Shown: positions 9,720 to 22,119 of the stretch, piece after piece
Numbering within the stretch: position 1 is the first letter of the stretch
Layout of the letters: each line of letters begins with the position of its first letter
Assembly: GCA_026874595.1 (NCBI GenBank)
Contig: CM049320.1
Coordinates: forward strand, 53,783,070 to 53,847,069
From: Sipunculus nudus
Lineage: Eukaryota > Annelida > Sipuncula > Golfingiida > Sipunculidae
Direction: 5' to 3'
Length of the DNA: 64,000 nucleotides
Notes under the pieces: model-generated
The model's input: only the letters and a program-made list of their open reading frames with translations
Told to the model about the DNA's origin: nothing
The model's database searches: none
Made by a program: the position numbers and the translations under genes

Positions 9720-10350
9720 TCCAGACACACGTCAGGCTTTGTTTAATTGTACAAAAAAACAATTGTCCTCTTCGGTGACACTGACAGAATTCTGACTTGA
9801 TGAGCTGTGTCGGGAATAAAGTTCATCCATGACTTCAATATGTGTCAGTCAACAGTGACAGATTTGATATGAGCTTTTACGGTTATGATACAATGCATCA
9901 GCGATTATGTGTAACCTCTGTGAGGAAACCTCTGAGTGGTCGACCACTGTTCTGTCAAAATAAAACGTCACACAGATATTTAATAAAATATTGATTTCAT
10001 ACATGTATATTATTGTGAATGAAAAATTTACTTGCGAGAATTCAAAACTCAAGCTGTCGATAAAATCGTGTTTCGTAGTTAATAGTTTATTCTCACGCCC
10101 TGCTGGACAGACGGATTTACTTTCAGTTTTAATAGAATTCATGACGACTTCATTAAGAAGCCGAGACAGTCGTGGGTGCAGTCTAATATTCTCGAGAAAA
10201 GGCGTGTTCTTATGTGTAATTTCTTATTGTGCAGTGGGTATACTTATAACTCACAGGTTACATTAGCCATGTGCCAGCTATATACAAACGGGCTTCCGCC
10301 ATCCCGCTCCAAGCCTCATTAGATTCTTATAATCTTGATAGACCTCATTA
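9720..10350. other. Non-coding stretch
   Basis: Open frames exist on both strands around 9850-10260, but neither has splice or promoter support. I see no repeat. Confidence 0.35.
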
Positions 10351-10359
10351 GCGGTGAGC

Positions 10360-10690
10360 GTCCGCGCGTAATGGTTAGGTCGCCGAACCTGTGACCGTAG
10401 GGTTGTGGGTTCGCGTCCCGTTCACACCATCGTCTGCGCTAAGACTCCTGGCCGAAGGCTTAAGCACAAGGATGTGCTCTCTCGACCAAGGAGTGGTTAC
10501 TGGCCATGGGTGACAGGCAAATGTAGAACGAATAACCTTCTAGCGCCTGAAATGGCTGCTTGGGTTGTATGCTCCCGAGGGAGCCAAGAAAAAGCAACAT
10601 AAATGAACAGGCCCGAAAGACCAGGAAGACAAAGTGTTAACAGTCGGCTGAGACTGCGTCGACAGCCGTAATAAAAGACTATAAACTTTT
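10360..10690 (+). mobile_element. tRNA-derived SINE, full-length-like
   Basis: The head carries a box-A-like cgtaatggttaggtcgcc (10367-10384) and a strong box B GGGTTCGCGTCCC (10407-10419), at tRNA-like spacing. A body of about 200 bp follows, including gaaatggctgcttggg and aaatgaacaggcccgaaaga. The 3' part has a hairpin-like gtcggctgagactgcgtcgac and ends in aataaaagactataaac. The same tail recurs at 29875-29972. The frame open across the body is not a gene. Confidence 0.75.
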
Positions 10691-10739
10691 ACCTTTCAAG
10701 CACATAGAAATGAATATGATAATTGCGCTCTAGAAGTGA

Positions 10740-10780
10740 ACTGTACATACATACATAATATTACATACATACATAATACA
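10740..10780. repeat. (CATA)n short tandem repeat
   Basis: Repeated acatacataca and cataata units. Confidence 0.8.
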
Positions 10781-11196
10781 TGTTATAAGAAAAAGAAGCA
10801 TTCTATATTTGTCTTTATTTGGTTAAACACTTTAACTTTTGCGTTCTCATGCTTTCGGTATTTCTGTATTACAACTGAGCTACCCTCGCATTAGAGCTCT
10901 CTGAGTTAGTCTACTCTGTGTTTTTCTTTTTGAATTCTTATACCTTTAGACAATAAAAAATTCTCCAAAATGTTAAATAATCGTGTGAATTGGATAAAAC
11001 GTTAGAAAATATGTATTCCATCGGATAGAACGTTGTACAAGGTTCATAAATATATACTTCATGGGGTCTATTATGAATTTAAAACAATTTTTTGTTGATT
11101 TTAGTTACAGGGGTGTTTGAACATGTGCTAACTTATTCCTTCTGGGCGATCTGCGTGAATGAAATGAGGATTTCCGACAGTTCCATCTACAATAAG

Positions 11197-11212
11197 GTAT
11201 ATATATATATAT

Positions 11213-11246
<34 letters not shown>
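11197..11246. repeat. (TA)n microsatellite
   Basis: A TA run with two interruptions. Confidence 0.95.
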
Positions 11247-11869
11247 ACAACAATAATAATTAAAAAAAAAACTAACAATAATAATATTAAGCAACTAGTA
11301 TATGTTATTATGATGAATTCGCCATACGCTGTATAACATTAAAATAAGTATTTATCTTCAATAAACAGACAAGTCATTTAACTCCATGGTCATATTTCCC
11401 AGAAAAAAATAAAACTTATTGCACAGACTTCATTCAACCTTGGCGGGTTCAGTGTAAGTTGAAGGACATATGCCGATGATACCCAAAGCCCTTTCTTGAA
11501 CTCTAATATGTTTCCTTAACCCGGGGACCTAAAAATGACCGAATGCCGACAAAAATTCGAGAGTTCATCCTCGATCGGTCTTAAATTGATACTTTTGTCC
11601 GGAAGGATTTCATGGTTACAGACTTGTGTTTTAATCTCGTTTTCTAACTTTGAATTCGAGATATATGTGCACCAGGGAATTAAATTTAAGCGTCACCGAA
11701 GAGGATCAGTTATAAACCGTGTAATAGAACCCCACCTCAGGGTCATTGTAACACTGAATTTGTTCCGACCTGGTGTTTTACGGCCTGCAAGACACTTACT
11801 CTAGGGATTAAAGAATATACAAGAATTTATTTTTTTATTTAAATTAATAAGAAACAACTTAAATACAAA

Positions 11870-11940
11870 TACAAAACATACAGACACAAATACATACATG
11901 AAGATACAAATACATTTTTTCACACAAATACAATCACACA
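11870..11940. repeat. Degenerate (ACAAATAC)n repeat
   Basis: Repeated caaatac and acacaaatac words. Confidence 0.7.
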
Positions 11941-12716
11941 GGAGGACATAGCAAAGTCATGTATGTTGCTGTATCATGTTTGAAGTTTCAGTCAAAGATC
12001 TATATTCAGAAATTAGTTGCAGTATTTTATTGAAAAATATATTGAATTGAAAGTTCAATAAAGACAGCCAATATGTGATATTGCCTATTGGTTTTCGTAA
12101 TGAATGGGGCAGCTATACTTTGTCGGGGGCATAGTTTGCCAGTTAAATATATAGTGTGCCTTTTCGAAATTGTATGCATGATTAAAACTAGAAATTACCA
12201 CAAACTCATTTTTGCATCACTTCTTATATTGCTCTCAACGTATTTTATGGGACGTTTGCCTAAATGTTGCATTAATCTGTTCCTCAACGGGGACATACTA
12301 ATCTTGAAACACATCCAAGAAGACTAGGCAAATATAGGCAAATATTAGACGTAGGCAAATATAACATTTAGAATGGATATGTTGTAGTCATTTGAAGAAA
12401 CAACCCAAGTTTTCAGACAAAACATAATAAATTCAATTTTTTTCCTGAATAAGAATCAGGGTATATACCTCTAATTGTGCCGTTGTATGTGGTAAATGTC
12501 CAGTTTTAATTCTAGATTGTTGTAGTTCTAAAATTGAAAGCTTTCCCATGTTACAGATTGAAAACCACTTTTATGTCCATGACTAAATGATTAAATTCCA
12601 TATAAAGGCTATATACACAATAAATTGGCACAGTTATAAGTTTGTTAACATTGTTATGTTTCTGTAATAATAATATACATTTTTATAATTTTTTTACCAT
12701 AGTCCAAATATAATTT

Positions 12717-13133
12717 TCATATCATATAAATAAATTTTATATACAAACTCAAAATCAACTGGTAGCTGTTCAGTTTTAAAATTAAAAGGCATTTGTGTAT
12801 AATTTCATATACACGGGAACAGGGTTGTGGAGTTCTAATATTTCCTAAAGGAACCGGCATGTTGGAACTTTTCCCTTCTAACACACAGGTGGTGTATTTG
12901 GATCCCATATGGTACTCTGACAATATATTCCTCAGGAAGGTGTGGTGTTGCTTGTTATGTTTTTCTTTTAGTTTATAACTGACAGGTTTGGTGTATATGC
13001 AGTACGACTGCGTCCCAAGTATGTCAGTAAATACTGCCTCAACATATATTTTCGTTAAATGTTTACATCCAAGGTATTGTTTTAACACACACCTCAAATT
13101 TTCCTCCGATTTTCTAATTATTCTCTCTCTCAA
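12717..13133 (-). CDS. Candidate coding stretch with six cysteines
   Basis: A 138-codon open frame on the minus strand is one of the longest in the window. The segment KYTTCVLEGKSSNMPVPLGN and its neighbours have ordinary amino-acid composition and higher GC (12800-12960) than the surroundings. The N-terminal part runs out of a CT microsatellite, and the C-terminal part is AT-rich and hydrophobic, so only the middle may be an exon. No family is recognised and splice ends are not fixed. Chance openness remains likely. Confidence 0.25.
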   Translation of the reverse strand: MRERIIRKSEENLRCVLKQYLGCKHLTKIYVEAVFTDILGTQSYCIYTKPVSYKLKEKHNKQHHTFLRNILSEYHMGSKYTTCVLEGKSSNMPVPLGNIRTPQPCSRVYEIIHKCLLILKLNSYQLILSLYIKFIYMI

Positions 13134-13181
<48 letters not shown>

Positions 13182-13296
13182 TCAATGCCTGTCTGTCTGT
13201 CTGTCTCCCCCCCCCCCCTTCCGTATCCGTAAGAAATTGGTTGTCCTGTCTATTTGTCTCTTCCATCGATTCTCTCTTAATCTGTCTTTGTCACGT

Positions 13297-13334
<38 letters not shown>
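13121..13334. repeat. (CT)n / (CTGT)n / poly-C microsatellite block
   Basis: Two CT runs, CTGT repeats and a C12 run form about 210 bp of pyrimidine-rich simple sequence. The Leu/Ser-rich open frame on the plus strand is an artefact of it. Confidence 0.95.
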
Positions 13335-13335
<1 letters not shown>

Positions 13336-13853
13336 ATGTCTCATTGTGTTTATTCAAGACACTTTCTACATGACGTCTGTCAAGGCTTTGTTAAGGGGCG
13401 TGGACTTTACCACTCCCTTCCTGTCCCGGTTTTCAGGATTCTGCACTCCACCCACTTGAACAAAAACTAACAAGTCTTCCTGTTCATCCTGGACACTTTT
13501 TTTCATAAAGCCATAGGAGTTAAATGAATTCATCCTGAAATGTGTGTATCTTGTTAATGGGACACGCCCCACGCCTTGTGACAAAGATCACTTAACTTCC
13601 TTGTTCTAATTTTTTTTTATTCGGGAACAATACGATAGACCATTTCTGCCCAGCAAGTCCTTATTCTATGGTGTTTCGTATGGGCGCCACGTCAAACTAT
13701 TAATTGACATGACTTTTGTCTTTTCAAATGCTTCTAGAAACATCGAATATATTAATTTTACTAGATATAAAATAATGATGTGTCAATAACCATATAAAGT
13801 GATAATTAGTGGTAGTATTAACAGTAGTTAGTAGTATTAACAGTAGTATATTT

Positions 13854-13855
13854 AA

Positions 13856-13912
<57 letters not shown>
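13854..13912. repeat. (TA)n microsatellite
   Basis: An uninterrupted TA run of about 58 bp. Confidence 0.95.
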
Positions 13913-13916
<4 letters not shown>

Positions 13917-14565
13917 GATTAACATCAATAATGTGAAGAAAGACCGGGTATACAAGTATGATAATGATTTAATAAGGAACGCAGAAAGGAACAATGAAAT
14001 AATAAAGATGAAAATGTATCATAGGCTGTGTGGATTATTTCTGTCTTGAATTGAGACTGGAGAAATATTTCACCAACGAGTATGACGAAAATGAAAAAAG
14101 CGGCTACACGGGAAGAAATTAAATATAAACAGATTTTTATCAGATGTACATGAGTATTTATAAACGACAATATTTGTTCGCCTTTATTGTAAAATATTGT
14201 TGCATCTTATCTGGCCTAATTAAAGTGATTCTGTATTCTAGAAGATCCAAGACCTAACAGATATAGAAAGATTATTAACATGGCAACTGATGTATAATAC
14301 TTAAATATCTTAGTTGAACAACAAATGCCCAGATTACCAAATGAAACCAAGCCGATATACCAAAGAGAAACCGGGTTATCGATTTGCTCGTTGCTACAAG
14401 CAGTTTCAGGAAAAGCTAGAACATTCATTGTATAAAGGGTAAAATAGCACAAGAACCTAAAAAAATTTGACTACTCTATAAATATATGCCCGAATGAATC
14501 CTTTATGGCAATTAATATATTACTCCCATTTTAATATGTGAAACGGAATATACATGCGCTTTAAT

Positions 14566-14684
14566 TTAGTGTCCGGATCTGCTTAAAACTGTGTTGTTGT
14601 ACAGACACTCCACAGGATTTTTTTCAGCAGAATCGACTGCCATGTTTGTTGAATTCCGTGGCCCGGGTGAAGTAGTGCAGAATT
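14566..14684 (-). CDS. Candidate terminal exon, unrecognised
   Basis: On the minus strand an acceptor (caatacag) is followed by two bases and 38 codons to TAA. The reading includes FCTTSPGPRNSTNMAVDSAE and a later Cys, with N-glycosylation-type NST and NNT sites. That suggests a secreted or extracellular segment. A different frame is also open over the same bases (ending at 14583), which weakens the call. The neighbouring exon candidate at 14876-15049 has a phase-0 donor, whereas this one needs phase 1, so they do not simply join in these frames. Confidence 0.27.
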
Positions 14685-14875
14685 CTGTATTGACTTATTG
14701 CCCGACAAATTGAGGTTAAATGCATTTTTAAAATTGTCCCAGCAGACAACCAAACAAGGAATCAACTACAGCTTATTTTAGTGGGTGTATAACAGTTGTC
14801 TTTTCATAACGGTAAATTTTGCCGTGATAAGTAGACTAAACATATACAATTTACGAAATACTTGCATAGTTTTAC

Positions 14876-15049
14876 CCCGGTCCCGTGCTTTGAGGTATCA
14901 CTTTTTAAGTGACGCCGGGGTATTGACCATATATCAACATCAACAAAAAGACTGACGCAGCTGTTACGTTTTTTATCTGGTGTATAATGGAGTAAAGTTT
15001 TATTTGCACAGATGTAGTCGGTGCATAATTTATGATTCGTCAGGGTCAA
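14876..15049 (-). CDS. Candidate internal exon with C-x4-C pattern
   Basis: The minus-strand frame is open for 58 codons from acceptor tttatgctgag to donor GGG|GTAAAA. It includes LCTDYICANKTLLHYTPDKK and then a Cys. The C-x4-C followed by a hydrophobic pair and a third Cys resembles the exons at 4713-4849 and 32923-33044, but the similarity is too slight to prove homology. The polypyrimidine tract at the acceptor is poor. Confidence 0.3.
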
Positions 15050-17480
15050 CTCAGCATAAAATGCTAGGCCTCAAGCTGATTTCATATTCATGTCAGATTT
15101 CTGGATAATCAGTTTTTCTGGCTTCGGGATAATCGAATTTTAAGCAGAAGATATCCAAGCTTTATGAAAACTTTAAAATAGCATATTGTATTTACACCAA
15201 GATGTAAACATGTAATGACTAGAATAACTAACAAGTTGGATTTTCTTATATCTTTAAAGACGACAAATACAACATGATTTTATCTCACTGTTGAAGTCTT
15301 ATTTTAACGTTAAGGTGCAAATTAATCTTACAAAGAGCCTCCACCAAATATCTAAAGAAAAGATTTTATACACTGATCTACAAAGCTATTCTGCGAATAA
15401 TATATTTTCGTTTAACATTTAAAGACACTTTATTGGTGTATGTTGATTATTAAGCCTTTTTCTTATTCTTCTTCTTCTTCTTCCGGACACTCTTTTGCGA
15501 CCACAATAGTTCAGGATTTGCTGGGTCAATCAGGTGGTCACTTCATATTTTTACTCACAAGGTAAGAGGTAGCACCTGAAAAGATTTTGAGAGTTGTTTC
15601 AACAGCTTGAATATGCTATTTAGCTTAACGAGCAGCTCAAAACATAACCGTAAATGTGATTTGTTCAAAACTTTGCCGATACCTTGAGAATACTCGTCTT
15701 ACAAGTTGGGTAACCTTTGGCGTCAATCTGTGCATATTAAGTCGGTCATTTGCATAATTATGTAAATCAGCCATGTTTAAATTTGTCAATGTTATCAAAT
15801 TCTCAAGTCTATTCATTACATGTATGAACATATAACATTTTTCAAGGAGGACATGATTCTAATGCTAATTGACATATTATGCATATTTATGTTAAGCATG
15901 GTCTGTCATGCCGTTTACAATCTTACTAGAACCAGAAGCCTCTCCGTTTTAGCTGGTGTCATAAAACCGGGAATGCTATTTGGCATACCAATTTTCTTTA
16001 CCTTGCAAACATGGACGGATATTTTGTGTACAGACATTTTTATCATGCCAATATGCTGCAAGGCTTTGCTACTTTAAAATGCCATCTTTCTACCCCTGAA
16101 GTGATAATCAGAGAATAACGATAGGCACTATAACATTTTTTTCAGTAAGTCTGTCAGCTATACCCATCCCCTTTTTCTAACCATATCTCCATCAGCCTCT
16201 TCATCAACCTGTCCAATCTCTCTTAATAATTATTAAACTTACTGGCTGACAGATTTCCCACATGTCACTATTCACTGACCGGCTGCAGGGGAGGCTTGAA
16301 TTGGCTTCCAAATTCAACAGAATCTAGTTTTATGTTTCCTTTAAAAAAATCATGCATATTTTGACTGCATATTGCCCTCGCTGTTTCTGAAGCACCATAT
16401 AAATCCAAATATTTGTAGTCAGCAAAATATATACGAGGGTGACCAAATTATGAATAACTGGGTAGGATCCTATAATGATGACATAACAGTGAATGAATGC
16501 CACGTTAGTCCAGATCTGCCCAATGCATACTGCAAAGAAATCACAAGTTTATCTTATTTATTTACTGATTTGAGAATCAAGCAAATATATGGATAAAAAA
16601 TGTCCAATATGTACGTATCTATGAAAGCAGCGCACAATAGGTGAATGAGCTGGCAAGAAATCTTGGAGCGGAAGGTGGTGAGAACTGGACGATAACCCAC
16701 GACCTTGCTGTACACATTATGTACACATGAGTCAATGGGATGTTTTGTGAGTTAAATATGTATTTCTATACAAACAGTGATCGTAATGTTAACGCAAGAT
16801 TCAATGTGTTTGTACTCTAGTAATTACAGTAATGTTAACATTAAATATAACTTGCACGGTTTTATTTTCTGTTCATATTACATACTCGAGCTATTCACGT
16901 GATCAAAATGTCTCTGTATAAATACGTCAAAATCGTAGGATTTAGAAAAAAAGAGGAAAAAAATGGATGAGTGCATTCATTGTCTTCGTTCAACATATTA
17001 GAATACATACTGAAGCTCCCTGATACTGTATAATCGACCGTAATTATCAGTTTAAAATGAAATATAAAAAAAAAAACTAGAAAGCACAGGAAGACCGCAT
17101 GTATAGCTCCGCAAACATTCTGTGTCATAAACACATGCCCTTGGAAATACGTGACACAGTTCACCAGTCGATTGAATGGTCAGTCAACTCTGCCCGCCAG
17201 AACAAAGTTTCCGCCTAATATTAGTGAATGACTGTCCGTTTCGGCCAGGATCTCGCCATCTCGCGAGGACAAAAATGAATAAGGTGATCCAGATTGCCTA
17301 AGATTAGTCTTAACCCTAGTTCTCCACAAAAGTTTAGCACAATCCGTTCAAAACATCTGCCAAGAGATAAACCAACCAACGTAGTAACAAAATGGCCGTA
17401 AAAATTAAGAAGGTATCAAACTACATGAAAATTTTCCGCCGAGGTCCTCAAGAAAATTCCCTGTGATGCTGTGCAACTCT
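15050..17480. other. Mostly non-coding stretch
   Basis: AT-rich sequence with several modest open frames. One plus-strand frame at about 16400-16596 (with VNECHVSPDLPNAYCKEITS) reads like protein but lacks clear splice ends. No repeat family was recognised. Confidence 0.3.
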
Positions 17481-17821
17481 CCGCATGAATAATTATTATG
17501 TCTCCTCCCTATATTTAGAGATTAGGGTTGTTTGGGAAATAAAAATCTCGCCTAGAGGGGAGATATAATAATACTTCCTCGCGAAAGAATTGTAAAAACA
17601 CGGGAAAATGATAACGAGGCAAATGAGGGAACAAATTGAATAAAAGGGAATAGAAGTAAAAAAAGAATGAAGGAGAGAAGGGTGACAGAGACCAGGAAAA
17701 AAGACACTAATAGACGATATAAAGTGAAGATAGAGAACTAAAATTTCAACGCTGTCGAGCCACACCGTGATGTCATACCGACTGCCCATCGCCAGCAGTG
17801 CGAGCTGTCTGATAGGCGGAG

Positions 17822-18052
17822 TTGATCGATATTTATAATCAGTACCAGAAACTGGTCCAGAAACACAGCAGGAGAGAGAGAGAGGGCTGGGAAATACAGC
17901 CAGTAACAGCGACAGATACAGCCCAGCGAGAAGGCTACCGGAATACAGAGAGCCAGACACTGGCCTGGCTAGAGACAACTCACTGTAGATATATGCTGGT
18001 CTCGTGGACCGGCTATATGAGCGGAGTTAGCGTGAGTGGATGTGTCCAACAT
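17822..18052 (+). CDS. Candidate 5' exon ending in a consensus donor
   Basis: This stretch is richer in GC than its surroundings and ends at a perfect donor (AACAT|GTAAGTG). A second strong donor-like site, GTGAGT, lies 21 bases upstream. The plus frame is open throughout. In-frame ATGs at 17993 and 18017 would give short N-termini (MLVSWTGYMSGVSVSGCVQH), ending in phase 0 at the donor. A TATTTATA at about 17830 could be a core promoter, in which case much of this is 5' UTR. The minus strand is open too. No downstream exon was found. Confidence 0.35.
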
Positions 18053-18102
18053 GTAAGTGTTGCTTAAGTTGTTTATCGCACAAGATAAATGGTGGGAACA
18101 TA

Positions 18103-18103
18103 T

Positions 18104-18150
<47 letters not shown>
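18103..18150. repeat. (TA)n(TG)n microsatellite
   Basis: A TA run continuing into about 34 bp of TG. Confidence 0.95.
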
Positions 18151-18152
<2 letters not shown>

Positions 18153-18296
18153 CTGTGAGTTACATATGGGTGGATTGGTGATGAAGAAAAAAATGCAACA
18201 GAGGCAATGTTATTATTAAAAATGAAACATTCTCAAACATATTCCCATAGCTGCACACAATTTGACGAATGTAGAAAATGTATCAATCAATTAAGA

Positions 18297-18420
18297 TGTA
18301 TATATATATATATATATATATTGACTCGGATAATAAAACGGTGACCATTGATACCGTTTCCGAGTTTCTCATGAATTTAGTCGTTAGACGTGTTCTCACA
18401 CACACACGCACATATGTATG

Positions 18421-18451
<31 letters not shown>

Positions 18452-18452
18452 C
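18297..18452. repeat. (TA)n, (CA)n and (TG)n microsatellite cluster
   Basis: TA at about 18297-18321, CA at 18399-18410 and TG at 18427-18451. Confidence 0.9.
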
Positions 18453-18469
18453 AGCAGAATAACAGTATA

Positions 18470-19059
18470 TGATAATTTTAATTTTGAATAAAAGATTTTA
18501 CCTGTATCTCTATATTTCATAAACATTCGTCTATTGTACGCTATCAGGCATAGGATGAATTATTCATCCACAAAGATAAAACCAAACATTAAAAAAACAC
18601 ATCAGTTATGCGCCTTCCATAGAAAAGGTAACCGTTCTTGTCTGTGTTAAACGGAACATCAATCAAATGATGTTTTCTAGTCATGTTGCTAGCTGAAACA
18701 TGCGTAATACAATCACCTGCCAGATGTTAGACCACTCACAGTCCGCCGCTTCACGTTCAGCCGCTCATAAGGTGAAGCTCTGAAGAGTTCACATGCCAGA
18801 GAAACGCTAATTAGAGAAAGTGAAAAAGAAATGTTGTTTGCTTATTTAGCGCGTGGATATTTTTGTTCCATAGACAATGATTATATACATGTAACAGGTT
18901 TTTATATCGTCAGAATATGCTTATGATTAAACATGATATTCCGTTTTTCATTTTGTTTACCATCGCACACCAGTTTTGGGAAAAAAGCATTTAATTAAGG
19001 AATATATGTAGCGAATTAATCTTAGACATCAATTTTTTTGTCAGCCAGGAGGGGGCTCG

Positions 19060-19100
<41 letters not shown>

Positions 19101-20690
19101 CATCGTTCCATCAGAAATTAAACAGTTATAAGGAAATCAAATCGCTTTTATATTCTTCACAAATATATATAAAAAAAATTTATAATCAATTGACAAAACG
19201 ATAGAAATGTCTAATCATTGCCTCGTCTGGAAGAAAAAAAGGCATATTACATGTAACCCAGTTTATCATTCAGAAAAATCAATGTAAATTACTTTTGCCA
19301 GGTGAGCCATAGTCAGACACTGATGTTGCCATGGCAACTAAATAAATCAACAGTATTTCATCGTCATTTCTTCAAAGACCGTGTAAGTTTTTCCCTTCAC
19401 TGGCGTCCAGTGTGAACGTGATTATTGATAAAGAAATCTTTTTATTAAGTTTTTGTTCATGTAGCGTGTCAGGTGTCCATATTTCGCAGACCATTATGAC
19501 TCACTTCATTCTCTTTTGGCGGCGGCAGAAAAAGAATGTATGTCGTCTGTGACGTAAATCGATCAAAAGGTCGATATGCAAAATGTTTCCTGTGCCGACC
19601 GAGATTCAATCCGTATACAGTTTTTTTTTCTAGGAGAGTCATTCATGTATTAAATAAATAACTACAAGGAATTTCCAATTTTTACTATTTAATTTTTAAG
19701 TCCAATTAGATGTGATGTCACACAAAGAAATTATAGGAAGTTTTCTTAATACCTGTCAAGCGATTAATATATTTCTCTCTCTCTCTCTGTTTTTTTTCTG
19801 AGACTTTATTAGCTATTTTAACCAAAATTTGTGACTTATAATAGTTTGTTACATAGAATTTCAGGAAAACATGTTTTTTTATTCAGGTGGAAATATGTGT
19901 GATGAATAACTAAAATAAACTCACTTTGTACTCTCACTGTACATTTTAACACTGTCGTTTAGCATTGAGAAATCTATAACAAAAAAACTGCAGATTGATT
20001 TAAAGCAGGATTTCTCATCATCAAGAGAGCAGCGTCCAAATGGGAATACTGTTTTCCTGTTGAGAACATAGCAGTGGGTAGAATATATGATCCTTTATTT
20101 TAGACGCCTATGGATGACAAAGTGTATACGTGCCTAAATGATAGAATGGCGTGATTCACTTCTTATTGGACTCTGGTTAATGAATCATCATTTCATATCT
20201 GGTTGTCAAAGGCGTTCAGTCTTGTTGGAGGGAGATAGAAATAGATGACAGTCATGGTAAAACCTCACAAGTATATATATATATATATATATTAATTGAC
20301 TTCAACTGAATTGTTGGATTTTGTTTTGTACCCAAAACGCGAGTTATGATTACATGTATGCTACCTTTGCAACATTCTTAAGAGACGAAACTGTTTTATG
20401 ATTAAATTAATCAATTCTCACTGATATACCTGCTGATCTGCGATATAGTATGTTTTGCTTCACTTATTGCGCCCGATGAAAGTTTATTTCCACTTTTAAC
20501 AAGGAGTGAGCAAACAGTATATTTTCCGATATCTTCGAATTTTAAGGAGTAAGCACTTTATTTCTTGCATATTAACCATACATTGCTTGACAAAAATGTG
20601 AAGTCGTCCGCGGTTGAGCCTTTGAAATCACATCATATGTCCATTACTTTTTAATCAGAATGAAATAAGCACTGTTGCATATGAGCAAAA
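18470..20690. other. Non-coding stretch with CT and TA microsatellites
   Basis: It contains (CT)n at 19060-19098 and (TA)n at 20271-20292. AP-1-like TGACTCA (19499) and CRE-like TGACGTAA (19550) words lie close together, but single motifs prove nothing. No exon is seen. Confidence 0.35.
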
Positions 20691-20699
20691 TAAGAATAT

Positions 20700-20933
20700 T
20701 TGTCTTTTTATTTGTATTTTTTACTGACGGTCCTCGGAGTCTGCTTATTTATACTTTACTGGATATGCGTCATCAATAGCCCTGTCAGCCGGAACAATTT
20801 AAATAAAGCACCGTGTCACAGCAATGAAACACTATTGAAAACATACATCATTAAACCTCAGCTAAATACGGCATCTGAACGGTTCGTTGACAGACATTCA
20901 ATTTATTTCCCAGATGCATTTCAGGATATATAA
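20700..20933 (+). CDS. Candidate type II membrane-anchor segment
   Basis: The plus frame gives a hydrophobic stretch (FLLTVLGVCLFILYWICVI) followed by a polar stem-like segment with an NET sequon and ordinary composition, ending at TAA. This layout is like the anchor and stem of Golgi type II enzymes, but no catalytic part is present. The only nearby ATG (about 20681) is in another frame, so the start is unresolved. It may be an exon whose neighbours I cannot place, or chance. Confidence 0.27.
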   Translation: MSFYLYFLLTVLGVCLFILYWICVINSPVSRNNLNKAPCHSNETLLKTYIIKPQLNTASERFVDRHSIYFPDAFQDI

Positions 20934-21569
20934 ATCTACCCTTCACTCTTTATTTCCCGAGCATTGATCGATTATGTTTGTGGCTTCATTTTGCGCATCA
21001 TTGCTTAAACTAAGCCATCAAACCTTTCTGTCTTATTAAACCTGACATTTTTTGCAAACTGTCTTACAATACCGAACATTTATGCTGTTTACGGGTATAT
21101 TTTTCACAGAAATCACAGTCATTAAAACAGTACGTTTACTTATATAATGTTTAGATAATTTTTTTTTAAATATCCTATATTTGGTATCACGCAATACTTT
21201 ATAATAAAGATACAGTTTTAGTTCAACAAAGCTTCTACTGTTTGGATTGCTCGAATTTGAAAAAAAGAGACAATTCGGATAATCATTTCGAGTAAACAAA
21301 ATAGACACTATCACAATGTCAAATTGGAATTGGTGTATTTTCATATAACGGTTCTCCGGATAATTGGCGGTCAGATCATCATTGCTAAGATAATTGATAT
21401 TTCGATCATCCAGATTAAATTAACCCTTTTCCCGTGCTATGTAATATCTGAAACGGCAAACATGCAGTATACAACAGTGTTTTGATACATGTATTTCTTA
21501 ATTTCTAAAATCAAAAGTTGATTTATAATACATTATTGTTTTAACAGATACACCAGACCCAACCTGGTC

Positions 21570-21735
21570 ACACACATTCACAGAGAGTGACCGATGCACA
21601 CAGACATACACACAGACAGAGAGATGGGCAGATCGGTGAACATACCAACAAACAGAAATACACAAATACATATACATGCAGACAGACATATAAACAGGCA
21701 GGTAGAAAGGTGGAAAGGTAGAAGGACAGACAGCT
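21570..21735. repeat. (ACAC/AGAC)n simple repeat
   Basis: Purine-rich cacacagacatacacacagacagagag-type sequence, partly degenerate. Confidence 0.8.
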
Positions 21736-22119
21736 AGGCTAAAAAGGTATATAGATTTATAATTTTACCCGATCAATGAACAGCTTGACCAATACGCATA
21801 CAGGTCAACAGACAAATACCTGCCTACCTACCCATCCTCTTCATGTCTATATAGTGACATATGAGGCCATGTCGTCTCTCTCGGTCTTTGGCACCCTTTA
21901 CCGTCTCCCTCTAGGATCCCCATCCCATCTCTTCCCGTTCTGCCATACTTTCCATCTCAAGTTTACCTTCGGTCCACCTCCACTTCTCTTCCCTTCTTGT
22001 GCCCTGTTTAAATATACTTTAATCTCGCTGCTGTCCTCTATCCTTACGACGTGCCCTTTCCGCCTTCGTCGTCTCGTTTTGAAGTACTCTTACTGAATTA
22101 ATTTTCGTGTAGTTTTTCT

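Noticed and set aside
13137-13470. 160-codon Ser/Leu-rich plus frame
   Set aside because: The main part is the CT/CTGT/poly-C simple repeat.
17496-17978. 160-codon minus-strand frame with hydrophobic segments
   Set aside because: It overlaps the better supported plus-strand exon candidate. The hydrophobic part is AT-rich, with no acceptor or promoter. Kept only as an alternative.
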